From positions 333,470-397,469 of the forward strand of contig NMRA01000207.1 of NCBI GenBank assembly GCA_002633005.1: a DNA stretch of 64,000 bases. Reading direction: 5' to 3'. A program made the position numbers and the translations under genes. Below, one piece after another: positions 25,734 through 35,875 of this stretch. Numbering within the stretch: the stretch's first letter is position 1; each line of letters starts with the position of its first letter. This DNA is from Phoronis australis (lineage: Eukaryota; Phoronida; Phoronidae). The notes beneath the pieces were generated by a model. The model saw only the letters and a program-made list of their open reading frames with translations. It ran no database searches and was not told the origin of the DNA.

Positions 25734-27827
25734 TTAGTTTTGTCAGTAAGTGTTTCAAACAGTGCACACTCTTTGTATCATTTGTACACGGTGACTGATG
25801 GTGATTATTTTGGCTGGTACATTTATCAATTGTCAAGGTTGTAAAAAAAACATCATGTTACTGAACACTATTCAGACGTATAGGATATTAAAAAAATAAA
25901 AAGGCTTGCTCCTTCCGAACGTTGTTGGACAGCTATAAACTAAATAAACTGATATTAAAAGAAGGACATCATTCCCTCCCCCTTGTTTACTCACAAAAAC
26001 ACTTAGCTCAGACGAGCAGACGGCCTTATTCAATCATTCCCGAATTAATCTCACTCGGCTCTAGATCGTGGCAAGTGCGTCATATAATAATTTTCATCTA
26101 GGGTTTCGTTAGCGTTACGCTATAGGTATTGGTGGCTTCTTTGTAACGTGTTTTAACACCCTAATGTTGAAATCAGGTGCAATCAGGTTTTAAACGTAGA
26201 GGGTTCCGAGGTACCTAATTCAGAGCAAAGAAGCACCCAGTCGTGTAATCACAAATGCAGTTTTCGTGTGGATTTGTTTTGATAAATACTTGCGGTTATT
26301 TGGTTTTGTTTTATGCAACACAAAGTACATTCATTCAACAGAAAGGAGTCTATGAAGAATATCTTTTAAAATTTGTTTTCAAATTCGATTGGTTTACACC
26401 TGGATCACGATTACATCTAGCTGCGACCAGTGACGTCTAATCTCACTCAGGATTTGTTATCATTTAAAAGCAACAATTCATCCGCTGCACTTATTTTCAC
26501 TGCCGGCAATCCATTCTCCATTTATCACTATAGAATCATTATAATCTTCGCGTCTGTATCCAATCTAAACTCAATATTTCACGTTGAGAAGCGGGTAAAG
26601 TGTACAGTTTCCGAACACCTGACGAACACCTGTGTCCAACTGAGAGCCTAAGTGCAGTGCGCTTCTCAGAATGTTGCGTCATTAGACGCCACCTCTCTGA
26701 CGGAATGCAACTCCGCGGCGAACGACTAGCTGTTAAACAGAGACATCTATTGACTAGCAGATGACTTCTTTAACAGGCACGCAAGTCAACTCAAAGTGGG
26801 AACTTCGGGTCCTCTCATCTTCATATTGAAATGTGCTGCTCTGGATACATCGAGTCGCTTTGTGGGCGATCAAAAACTATCCAGGATTAAATTTTGCTAT
26901 CAAACCTTTTAACAGTCATCTTGCACAAGGCTTTCCCCGGCCACCACAGCTGGCGTGTCAGTGTCTTAGCTAGTTAAAATATTATATCAGCCATTGGAAA
27001 TGTGTAGTACCTACTTTGAGGGCTATCGTCGTATTTCGTTATCCGTGTTTCAAATTTAAGAACGTTTGTGACACAGTGAGTGAGAGAAATAAAATACGAT
27101 TCCCTTGTAGTTCAACGAACACTAAAAGGTTACGTGCACCTCTATTTCACAAAAATAACATTAAAAACATCGGCGGTAACCATATGGAAAATCCCAGACA
27201 CGGGTTTGGAGAATTCTTATTTTAGTTTTAATACAGAAATTTGGTGAATTCTGGTGAAAGGAATTTTTCCCTATCAATGTACCTTTCAAAAACAAGATTT
27301 TTGCCAAAAAATCATACTCACGTGACCACGAGAATGGTACAGTGTTGTGGATGGCATGATTAATTTTGTCTCGATTCCTAGTTTCAGAAAATACACTTTC
27401 ATAAATTGACAGTCGCTAGTTACTTAAATATTTCAAAAAGATAAAAAATAATTGGGGTGCATGTAACTTTAAGTCGAATTTGGCATCAAAAAATAGCGAT
27501 AATTGTAATCTAAAAGTTGTTTTTGGCTCAACATCATTTTACCCATATTTGACATCTCATTTTCTTCTCAGAGAACCGTTACAGCATGCAACAGGCCAAA
27601 GTCATAATGAATTCACAGTGGGGTACACCCATATATGAACGATGTATATTGTGCGTGTCGCGCAGACGGGTGACTTTTCTTTGAAGATAGAAAGGTGATC
27701 ATTCATTAGAAGCTAGTGCAGATGAGTCACTTTTTTCGCTAAATGGGCGAGTACCATAATTTTCAAGCTGCACCCCGCTAAAAATATAGTTGATTACTTC
27801 CGGTGGGTTAATTCCAGGTTTACTTTA
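25734..27827. other. gene-free intergenic stretch
   Basis: No coding or RNA gene recognised between the tRNA array and the transposon at 27.8 kb. Confidence 0.5.
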
Positions 27828-28754
27828 CAGTGGCGGATCTGGGATATCACAAGGGGGGGCCCAACATTTTGTCTGTAAACATTTGCTCAAAGCACGATTG
27901 TAGATATGTATAGCACCGAATGGGAGAAGGTCGGGAGGGGGTTTGCCCCTTTCCGCCCAGGATTTTTTTGTTTTTTCCTCTAAAAATGAAGCTATTTCCT
28001 TCATTTCCGAAGTATTACCCAAGAAAAAAGGCAAAAAACAAAACGGAGGAAGTGTCAAGCTGCAAACGCAGCAGACTTGAACTCCCGACCTGGCGGATAG
28101 CGTGCGCGTGCTTTACCACTGCACCACCACGATTTAACTGCTAATTTGTCACTAAGAGACCTACTTGTTTATGGTCCACAGCGTTTACGCGCGAAACCGT
28201 TTTGTAATGCTTATTACATGTTTTATATTTTGTGCAATCAGTTCGTAACAAATTTGTTGTATTAAAATAGTCTTCAATTGCCCAAAAGACCAAATCCGTT
28301 TTTTGTATTGGCAATAATGACGCGATTGCTTTGGAAATCGTCTGAAGTTAAGGTTTGACAAAGAGAGAATTATGAGTTTCTGAGTGATTCACTAAGGCTT
28401 CGATTAAAATTCACATCTTACCAGCAGCTTCTGTTTTTTCATCATCACTCAGACTCCATTTTCTTTAAAAAATGAAGTAATTTTCTTCATTGCACAGTGG
28501 AGCAGACGACGGAAACGGAGTCGTAGTGCCCAGCGCCACTGCCGGTCGCCTGAGATATCGCGGGAGAGCCTATACTTAGCCATAGTTCCGTTACGATTGC
28601 GCCGTGTTCCGAATGTGACACTTCAAATTGGATCTGAGCCCCCCCCCCCCCAAACAATAAAACGGGGTTAATTAATAAACTCAACATTTCCCTACGGTTT
28701 TGCTGTTTTATTTTTTGCGGCAGCCAAGGGGGGGGGGGCCTAAATCCGCCTATG
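27828..28754. mobile_element. non-autonomous DNA transposon with CAGTGGCGGATCT ends (long copy)
   Basis: The left end is CAGTGGCGGATCTGGG and the right end, read inverted, is CATAGGCGGATTTAGG. Both ends match the shorter copy at 36101-36419. The interior is about 0.9 kb with poly-C/poly-G tracts, inverted AAATGAAG-type segments and a tRNA-like relic. Flanks share CTTTA near both ends, but an exact duplication is not clear. Such ends are common among hAT-like elements; that assignment is inferred. Confidence 0.65.
28057..28131 (-). pseudogene. tRNA-like relic (probable SINE head) inside a DNA transposon
   Basis: On the minus strand, TGGTGCAGTGG fits the Pol III A box and GAGTTCAAGTC fits the B box, separated by about 35 nt. 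The T-arm and acceptor stem do not pair, so it is not a working tRNA. A captured tRNA pseudogene or a SINE insertion is the likely origin. Confidence 0.5.
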
Positions 28755-28953
28755 CTTTAACACGTTTAAGCAATTCGCATTTTCTTCATTAAACCAATTT
28801 TCTTGTGACCACAAGGTTTACTGGTCATTATCAAGTCTGTTACTCGATACATGTACATCACGAGTGCAATAAGTTATTACAGCACGTGACTGCATCAGGC
28901 GTCATCACGTGTCTTGTCTGGAATACTTTATGCAATGTTGACAACGTGACAGT

Positions 28954-28959
28954 TTTATT
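28954..28959 (-). terminator. AATAAA polyadenylation signal for the gene at 29016-29585
   Basis: TTTATT on the plus strand gives AATAAA about 57 bases after the stop codon of the minus-strand gene. The position is suitable; cleavage was not demonstrated. Confidence 0.45.
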
Positions 28960-29015
28960 TCGACAATCCTCGCACAGATACATATCACGATGCCATGGTA
29001 ACAGAACCCGCACCG

Positions 29016-29585
29016 TCAATAGTCGTCGTAATCACCGAAATCTTCTTCCCCCCATCCCCATTGTCCTTCCGCCCAGCCTCCGTGACCCTCTTCACCTTCG
29101 GATGTCTCTTTCTTCTTGGGAAAAAGGCACGGACAGAATGTCCTTCGCCAGTCCTTCAAAAGACCTTTCAAATAAAGAAACACCCAGACCGAAAACAAGA
29201 TAACAAATGCTATGGACATAGAAAGTAAAGCCGTGGCTACTCCGTCTTCGAAAGTACTGAAGTCTGTGGGAAAGAGTCGAGGATCTTTATACTTTGGAAT
29301 GTCGTCCCATTCTTTATGCCAGACACGACCACTGTATCTCTTCTTGCGTATGCCGACTCTGAAGTCCGAGACATTCAACTTAATGCTAACATCCACATCT
29401 ACAACAGTTGCTTTGGCTGGTCTTGGGCTTCTGCCAACAAAATGCAACTCGGCCAGTGTTGTCATGAGTAAACAAGTTGCCACAATCGTAGAATAGTAAA
29501 CACTTTCTAACTCCACATTTCTCCCCATTCCGCTCTCATCGCCTCTCATTTGCTTTCTAGATTTAGTTTGCATCATTAGATACAT
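29016..29585 (-). CDS. novel single-pass membrane protein, family member 1 (189 aa)
   Basis: I do not recognise the family. The intact intronless ORF starts at an ATG; an inner Met20 is an alternative start that would place the first hydrophobic stretch (about 29-45) as a signal peptide. In order: one N-glycosylation sequon (NVS, 71), a furin-like RKKR (80-83), a strong transmembrane helix (about 115-139), KGLLKDW, then CPCLF (151-155), a lysine patch (PKKKE), and a Gly/Trp/acid tail ending EDFGDYDDY. Basic residues after the helix suggest a cytosolic C terminus. It is the last of four tandem same-strand paralogues; CPCLF and the WG-acid tail are shared most closely with the next gene (29928-30428). 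A CRE octamer (29585-29592) touches the start codon. The function is unknown. Confidence 0.75.
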   Translation of the reverse strand: MYLMMQTKSRKQMRGDESGMGRNVELESVYYSTIVATCLLMTTLAELHFVGRSPRPAKATVVDVDVSIKLNVSDFRVGIRKKRYSGRVWHKEWDDIPKYKDPRLFPTDFSTFEDGVATALLSMSIAFVILFSVWVFLYLKGLLKDWRRTFCPCLFPKKKETSEGEEGHGGWAEGQWGWGEEDFGDYDDY

Positions 29586-29592
29586 GACGTCA
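29585..29592. promoter_or_regulatory. CRE palindrome TGACGTCA at the start of family member 1
   Basis: The octamer overlaps the first base of the ATG. The same octamer lies 62 bases upstream of family member 4 (34037-34044). One occurrence per window is expected by chance, and six are seen in the whole window, so the link to these genes is suggestive only. Confidence 0.3.
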
Positions 29593-29927
29593 CAGGATTC
29601 TCGGCTCGTCTGCGCAATCTCCTACGTATAAGCCTTAATTCCTGTCCATATCAGGTTCATGTCGTTTCCTGTTGAAATGATGACAACGTTGATGGCACTG
29701 TCATTGATATCATAACAATTAAATTTCAGGCCAGCAAATATGTCAAGGATGGACGGTGCAGGACAGGCTGTATTGATCGCAACGTGTTGCCAGATTACAA
29801 AAAAAAACTTAGAACAGACCTGCACAGGAACCTTTTGAAACTCTTGAAATCAATCGTAAAATACAAGTCAAAATCACAGTAGTGATTTTCTCATAAGCCT
29901 GTCGATTATTTCCTGTTGGTGTTTCGC

Positions 29928-30428
29928 TTAGTAATCCCAATAATCTTCGTCACCTCCCCCCTCCTCGCCCTCGCCCCAGTTTTCGCCCCAGTCCTCCGAC
30001 TCGTCCTTCGCCACAGTTTTTTTACTCGGATCCGCAAATAAACAAGGACAAATTCTCCACCTTGTACATGAATTGAAATAACCCTTTATACAAGCCACCA
30101 TTAAACAAGGCAAGGAAACGAATATCGAGAAAATAAAAACGGCGTAAACTGACACAATAACCGTTTCGATCGTTTTCTCTCTGTCATCGTATTTCTTTTT
30201 GACACGGTCGAATATCGTTGTCTTTTTTCCAGAGTGTGCCGACCATAGACCAACCTGATACCGGCGATGGCGAACGCGTTTCACGGCAGAATATACTGCG
30301 TGTACGGGGGGTGGTGCTTTAGCGGGTTTTCTAGTAAATGACGTCAAAGTATCTGAGCTTTCTTGAAAAGTCAACCGATCCAGTACGCCAAGACAGAAGA
30401 AAAAAATTACGTGATAAAAACCACACAT
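29928..30428 (-). CDS. novel single-pass membrane protein, family member 2 (166 aa)
   Basis: An ATG-initiated intronless ORF. A clear signal peptide (residues 1-18, MCGFYHVIFFFCLGVLDR) is followed by a basic ectodomain containing RVRHRR (51-56), a candidate proprotein-convertase site. A transmembrane helix spans about 89-114. It is followed directly by KGYFNSC (115-121), CPCLF (127-131) and an acidic tail with WGENWGEGEE, ending DEDYWDY. The KGY-x-NSC motif is shared with member 3, and the CPCLF plus WG/acid tail with member 1, so this gene links the family. It lies about 340 bp upstream of member 1 and 300 bp downstream of member 3. No known domain is recognised; the role is unknown. Confidence 0.8.
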   Translation of the reverse strand: MCGFYHVIFFFCLGVLDRLTFQESSDTLTSFTRKPAKAPPPVHAVYSAVKRVRHRRYQVGLWSAHSGKKTTIFDRVKKKYDDREKTIETVIVSVYAVFIFSIFVSLPCLMVACIKGYFNSCTRWRICPCLFADPSKKTVAKDESEDWGENWGEGEEGGGDEDYWDY

Positions 30429-30730
30429 GCTACGACACAGACGTTAGAACTATGTTAAATGTTGTGAATAATTTAAAGGCAGTATTCATAGTTGAGTCTC
30501 AATATGTTAATCCTTGCATTTGAGACTATCACAATCACTTTCGTCACAGTAGAATGATGTCATGGATATTAATGAATTTCAAGAGATATAAGCGAACCAA
30601 TTGGGGCAGTAAAATCTTGTCTTGCAGTCTATGACCCTTATAAGGCCATTTTAAGTCCAAATTGCATGCGCGATCTAGGGGCAAATTGGTTCTACTCTTG
30701 AGTTAACTTTTACTCCAGAGCTAAAACTGT

Positions 30731-31372
30731 TCACTCAGAGCTTTCATAGTCCGCCAAATATCCATCGAGATCACCCTTCAGATATGACAGTTCACGTTGC
30801 CAAGATTTCCACAACCCTTTTCCAGGTCGCTTGCTACTGTTTGCGCTATTGCTATCGCCGAGCCTCGCATTTGTATTCTTGTTCACTTGTATAAGCGGCA
30901 AGTTCTCGGGAATCTCGAGATTCTTCTTGCAACAACGAGAGCACAAGCATCTGAGTGGACACGAGTTGCAATACCCTTTTACAGCGGCGACTAAAACAAC
31001 AGGTGCGGCTACAACCAGGGAAAGGAAGGCACCAGCCAACGTCAACGCAGCCACGTCGAAATCTGTTTGAATAGGATTGGGTCCTATTTGGCGAGCCATC
31101 AACAGCCTGCTGTCGCCTTCATTACGCCTAAGTCTTTCATATGACTCTAAATGCGTTGACACGGTGTTGTTGTTGTTTTTCTTGTTGTAGACAACTTCAA
31201 AATGGTTTCTATTAACCTTGCTTAGGTAATGAATTGTGTCGAGACTTTTCAAATGCTGCCATACACCGGAGTCGTGTTGTGAACCTTTGACACGTCTTGC
31301 TGTCACGTGCAAAAAACCTGAATCTGTAGTTACAGATGACAAAAAACTCACCATTAGCTTGACCATAAACAT
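30731..31372 (-). CDS. novel single-pass membrane protein, family member 3 (213 aa)
   Basis: An ATG-initiated intronless ORF. The N terminus (MFMVKLMVSFLSSVTT) is a short, fairly weak signal peptide. The ectodomain has an asparagine-rich run with a sequon (NNT, 68-70) and a basic motif ERLRR (79-83). The transmembrane helix is about 107-130 and is followed by KGYCNSC (132-138), then CLCSRCC (142-148), KK, and ENLPLI (156-161). The last feature parallels YEKLPVI in member 4. The C-terminal 60 residues are Ser/Asn/Lys-rich and end GYLADYESSE, echoing the acidic tyrosine ends of members 1 and 2. Six cysteines beside the membrane suggest palmitoylation or metal binding; this is inference. Confidence 0.75.
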   Translation of the reverse strand: MFMVKLMVSFLSSVTTDSGFLHVTARRVKGSQHDSGVWQHLKSLDTIHYLSKVNRNHFEVVYNKKNNNNTVSTHLESYERLRRNEGDSRLLMARQIGPNPIQTDFDVAALTLAGAFLSLVVAAPVVLVAAVKGYCNSCPLRCLCSRCCKKNLEIPENLPLIQVNKNTNARLGDSNSANSSKRPGKGLWKSWQRELSYLKGDLDGYLADYESSE

Positions 31373-32844
31373 TACCTGTCGAGCTCACCTACACTTTTCT
31401 CAAAAATGAAGCACAAATGAACAAAATGAATAAAATGACGCTCAAATTCATAGGATCTTTCAAGGCCTGACGTGTAGGCACAATCGCTCTTCATCCATGT
31501 AGTTCTACGGATGTCACGATGACGTTTGCTGAAAAGATGTTCTGGGCGAGTAAAATAAATTTTCAAGAGCGCTGTCCATAAAAACAAAATCTTTTAAAAT
31601 TTCGATATTTGAATTAATTTGAAACACCAGGTATGGTTTTGGTGATTTCCAGTAAGTGATATCAGCTGTGATATTATTTGTATTTCTCTTGAGCGCGCGG
31701 TAACGACACTATCCAACTGATAAAGCATCCCGTTCTAATTTCGTTGTGTCCGACAGAACGTACGTCAAACAAGGTAGAGGTTGTCGGTCTTTCTCCACAG
31801 CCGTTAAATCGTTAGTCAGGCTTGCTGATTTGCTGCGCAAAGAATTTTCAATCTTGTTTCACACAATTCACCGTCTACAGTCGGAGTGAGTTATTTTCTT
31901 TCAAGTATTCCTAACCGTTATCCTTCTCCGGCTAGATACGTTAAAGAGGCATGGAATATGAAAGCTCGTCAAAAATATCTTTTAAACATCATCTCTCAAC
32001 CTCTACTACAGAGTTATTCTCTTTCCCCTGTGAGGGAAATTCCAGAAAAAATCACAAAACTCATGATTTTTATATATACGCAGATGAAAACTCTGTAGTC
32101 ACCACAGAGTTTTTAATCTCCTCCCACCTAATAACAAACGCGTGCATGCACTCAGTCATTCGACAAACAGCTGATTGACAAAATGGATTTTAACGACAGA
32201 TTATCATGTGTGATTGTATTCCTAATCTGAAGTCGACAGCACAGCATGAGACAAGCCAGTGAAGCAAGCGATTTCCCAGTAAGAATTTCAAGTACACTTC
32301 AGAACATATTTGAATACTACGACACCTTTATAAATATTCTTTAACAGTTAGGACTTAATCAATTGTTTCTTAATCGAACTGGCTGCTGCTTGAAGTCGCC
32401 ACTGTTTGTTTTTAATGCAAAGACTAAAGGTCTAATTTTCTATATAAATATAAGGGTAAAACGTGCTACGACTACCAAATAAGGAGACGTGTTTTACTTT
32501 GTCGGAGAAAAATCGACAAAGTGACGGGCAGCAGGCAGTTTTTATTTAAAATGTTTTTGAAGTTGGCAAAGAAAAATGCTTTGGCATAAACAGAAATTCA
32601 AAATCTTCACCAACAAACTGTAAAAATATCTGGTGAACAGGTTAAATTGTGTTTCAGTAGCAGAGAACCACTTAGAATGATGCAATTTAGTCTGCTTTTC
32701 GCGTTCCAAGCCGCATTAAAAGCGATCGAAGCACCACGTGTGTGGCATTAAAATTTATAATGTTGTAGTTTAGATAATCTATATTATCTCTATCACAAGA
32801 ATGATTTACGACTGAATGAGTTGACAGTTTTCCATCGATACTCC
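31373..32844. other. intergenic gap between family members 3 and 4
   Basis: It holds one dispersed repeat (31941-32142, listed separately) and no recognisable gene. A plus-strand TTTATT at 32541-32546 would give an AATAAA about 300 bases after member 4. Confidence 0.5.
31941..32142 (-). repeat. dispersed repeat with TTAAAGAGGCAT end, copy 1
   Basis: This matches, in inverse orientation, 59003-59222. Shared blocks include TTAAAGAGGCAT at one border, AACTCTGTGGTGACTACAGA in the middle, and AAAATCATGA. It is noncoding and about 200 bp. It is probably a MITE or SINE; class unresolved. Confidence 0.75.
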
Positions 32845-33975
32845 TTAATTTCTAGTGCACACTGGAGTTTTGTCCGATTTCAAAAATGGTCGCTTATCAG
32901 GATATTTCCGACATGACAATATTCTATTCAGAAATCCACCTTTCTGCTTCCGTCCTATAGAACCTGTCGCATTCTCATTGTGATTCGGCAAAAGTGGCAC
33001 CTTGCTGACAATAACGGGTAGCTTCTCATAATCTTGAAAACAGCAGCAACAACAGGGGCAATGGTTTGGACATTTTTTACAGAAATCACAACGCCCTCTG
33101 ACACCATAATAGAGAAATATCGTCGTTCCAGTAATGCTTAGTATAGTCAAAATTATAAAAACTATATGTTTTGCTTCCAACACCATGTCATATTGGGGCA
33201 CTTGTTCCACTTTAGAAATATCAATTTCCCGTTTTCTCCTGAAAAGGTTCTCGACACTGACTGAAACTTGATCCGGGGGTTCTTTGAAAGTTCCTGACTT
33301 TAGGGATTCCAAAAAGCTCGAATCTAACAAAGCTGTTTCACCACTTGCTTCATCTATACCCTTGTGGAAAAGATGAGCATGCGCAGAGGCCGGTAACACA
33401 GCCTGTGAGATTATGCTATGCTCCGGCAAATTGACCATGCTTTTACGAATTACGCTCGAAGCAGAATTAAGCTGGTCTTCACCTCCATTCACCGGTCCAT
33501 CGTCTGGTATTGTCCTTCGGCGATGTTGAGGATTGAGCAGTTCAAAAATGTTTCTAACCATGTGATTGACTTCCTTTAACCAAGAATTTAACAATTGATC
33601 TGGATTTTCAGTTGCTGTATTTGCACCGTTTTTAAAATTTGATAACTGCGACTCGTTTCTTTTCGCGTAGCGCGTTAAATTATGAGCTTCAGGCGATTCA
33701 CCGGTTTCTACATTCGAGTATGACGTCTGAGTTATCTCCACAGCAGGTGCCTTGCTTTTCGACATTGGATTCTGTATTCTTTCCAGCGCACTTTGTTGGA
33801 CATCAGCTGTTGACACTGGACTTGTACTGCCGTTATCGCCTGCTACATTTTCGCTAACACGTGTTTCTGGTTTGCGAAGTTCAACTCTTTCTCTCTGCTT
33901 TGGGGTTACAACGAGAGATTCAAAACTGCTCTGGCTAAGGAAAACTACCGCAAAAAAACAGAATGATTTCAACAT
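32845..33975 (-). CDS. novel single-pass membrane protein, family member 4, long form (376 aa)
   Basis: An ATG-initiated intronless ORF, twice the length of its neighbours because of a long ectodomain. A signal peptide (about 1-18, MLKSFCFFAVVFLSQSSF) is followed by a Ser/Thr/Asn-rich low-complexity ectodomain with sequons at N48, N99 and N107. Three basic sites lie at YAKR (103-106), HRRR (151-154) and RRKR (246-249); the last, just before the helix, is an ideal furin motif. The transmembrane helix (about 271-291) leads into RGRCDFCKKCPNHCPC and a further cysteine run (293-313), then YEKLPVI and a basic tail. The juxtamembrane cysteine motif and its spacing tie it to members 1-3. It is the first gene of the array. 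Function unknown. Confidence 0.8.
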   Translation of the reverse strand: MLKSFCFFAVVFLSQSSFESLVVTPKQRERVELRKPETRVSENVAGDNGSTSPVSTADVQQSALERIQNPMSKSKAPAVEITQTSYSNVETGESPEAHNLTRYAKRNESQLSNFKNGANTATENPDQLLNSWLKEVNHMVRNIFELLNPQHRRRTIPDDGPVNGGEDQLNSASSVIRKSMVNLPEHSIISQAVLPASAHAHLFHKGIDEASGETALLDSSFLESLKSGTFKEPPDQVSVSVENLFRRKREIDISKVEQVPQYDMVLEAKHIVFIILTILSITGTTIFLYYGVRGRCDFCKKCPNHCPCCCCCFQDYEKLPVIVSKVPLLPNHNENATGSIGRKQKGGFLNRILSCRKYPDKRPFLKSDKTPVCTRN

Positions 33976-34036
33976 TTTAATAAAATGTTAATATTCTATT
34001 AATTTTGCATTACGTCGATCCATAGTTGAGCCTAAA

Positions 34037-34044
34037 TGACGTCA
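34037..34044. promoter_or_regulatory. CRE palindrome TGACGTCA 62 bp upstream of family member 4
   Basis: A perfect octamer upstream of the ATG at 33975. It might drive the array through CREB/ATF factors; this is inference from position alone. Confidence 0.3.
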
Positions 34045-34252
34045 TTCCATAACAACATCCACAAGTACGAACCGTAGCCAATACTCGGTAACTTACTGCG
34101 TAGAGGATTACTTTGTGTTTATGCTATATGATATTCAACCGACAATCTAACCTACCGTTCGACATCGTCTATGATGGAACTCAGTAGATCACAGAATAGA
34201 ATGCAACAATGCTGGCCAACCAATTGCAAGCTTCCGTTTTGCTCGTGATTGT

Positions 34253-34479
34253 CCGTGCGCGCACCCAGCTTTCGACTTGGGGGGGGCTCGAATTCCTGAC
34301 GTTGTGGACCTTTTGGTAACAAAAAAGTGGGCGGACTAAAAAAAACGGGGGCACCACTGTGAATTGCGTGTTTGTGCCTGTTTAGTGGACTTTAAACTCA
34401 TTCTCTCGTACTTTTTGTTTCTCAGAGGCGGACCTTTTTGCCCACTTCGCCCCGAGCCCCCCCCCTGGGTACGCGCATG
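34253..34479. mobile_element. MITE with CATGCGCGCAC ends, copy 1
   Basis: The left end (CCGTGCGCGCAC) and right end (inverted CATGCGCGTAC) are short inverted repeats. The interior carries GGGGGGCTCGAATTCCTGAC and a segment ending TTTGTTTCTCAGAGGCGGAC that recur in copies at 35620 and 51640. Flanks share TTGT only, so this copy's duplication is imperfect. Confidence 0.75.
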
Positions 34480-35105
34480 TTGTCACGTGGACAACATTCC
34501 GTAACTGAAAAAATCGTCTTCTCGATTGCTGGCAAATGGTTGTCTGCTTCGGCGAATAGCAGATCAATAGAGCAAAATAATGCTTTTCATGTGGAGCACT
34601 CTTATTGAACAAGCAGGTGCAAAAGGATAAATTAAAGATGCATAGCCACACTAAATTGTACTGTAATGTTATCAAAAAGGTTTCAGAGAAAATAAATTAT
34701 TTTATTAAGTATCAAAATATATAAATCAACTTTTACCAAAATAAATGTCACAATGGATGGCTGAAAAGCAACACATCAAACAATAACAAGAAAATGTGAA
34801 GCCTTCAATGGATGGAATCCTATAATAATTCACAGTGAACTGCTGGAAAACACTGTAAAATGTAACTGTTGTAGAAACACTAGTAATGCATTCGCTAAAC
34901 ATTTACAATTAATATAGACAATGACTTGTAATACCCAATACTTGTGAAAATTCGAACATACCTCAGGATTATAAGACATACAAATCATCATGCTTCTGAA
35001 AGAAATGTTAAGTTTGGCACAGGTTCCTGTTTTTTCAAAAATTCCTAATTTTTCTAAAACCTGTCGATAGACCATGGAACATTCTAAGAAGTTTTTCAAA
35101 GATTT
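34480..35105. other. gene-free stretch
   Basis: AT-rich noncoding DNA between a MITE and a short tandem repeat. No gene recognised. Confidence 0.5.
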
Positions 35106-35240
35106 GACTACTCAGATGCCAATGGCAGCTCGGCCATACACACTGTTCATTTGACTACTAAGATGCCAATGGCAGCTCGGCCATACACGTGTTCATTTGA
35201 CTACTCAGATGCCAATGGCAGCCATACACCCTGTTCATTT
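35106..35240. repeat. short tandem repeat, three ~47-bp units
   Basis: Three units each contain GACTACT(C/A)AGATGCCAATG and end CTGTTCATTT or similar. The third lacks an internal GCTCG segment. Confidence 0.9.
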
Positions 35241-35619
35241 GAACATCAAATAGAGAAAATCCATAATCTTGGAAAATTCACTTAACTGATGAGGATGGGT
35301 GAATTTTAATACTTTTTAATGTAAAATAGTCTTAAAATTGATGTGTGTCAAAATGAGAGCCCACTAAGATGGTTTGCAGGGACAACACTGTTTCACTAAC
35401 GTGGACAAGACACTGTCATGCAGTGATGCCACCTTTTGGTGGCTGGAAGTACTATGAAGTAAGTTCAACTAGACCATTTGCTGTGAACTTACTCCCAGCT
35501 GTGAACCTACAAAATGTTGCTCAGAGATTCAAAATAAACCAATATTTGTGCAATTTCAAAGGCAAAACTCTTCTGAGATTTGAAACAAGTTATGAAATTT
35601 ATTAAAGCAGCAACACACT

Positions 35620-35875
35620 CATGCGCACGCCTTCATATGGGGGGCTCGAATCTCTGACATAGTGGATCGTTTGCTAACAAAAAAGCCGGAGGACTAAAAC
35701 AAAAAAACAAAAAAAAAAACAGGGCACCACCTTCAGGTCTGTAAACTGTGCGTCTGCGCCCTTTTTGTGGACTTTTGTCTTGTTTTCTTGGATTTTTTGC
35801 TTCTCTGAGGTAGACCTTTTGACCCACTTTGCCAAATGGGAGGGCTCATTCGAGCCGCCCCTGGATGCGCGCATG
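35620..35875. mobile_element. MITE with CATGCGCGCAC ends, copy 2, 5-bp target duplication
   Basis: Ends CATGCGCAC and GCGCGCATG are exactly flanked by ACACT on both sides (35615-35619 and 35876-35880). The interior matches copies 1 and 3, including the GGGGGCTCGAAT core. Minus-strand ORFs across it are by-products. Confidence 0.85.

Noticed and set aside
28805-29228. Plus-strand ORFs over 29.0-29.2 kb
   Set aside because: Antisense to family member 1; composition mirrors its acidic tail.
34382-34675. Minus-strand ORF with AKWAKRSASEKQKV-like text, also seen at 35.7 and 51.7 kb
   Set aside because: The shared protein-like text is the translation of the CATGCGCGCAC MITE family, not a conserved gene.
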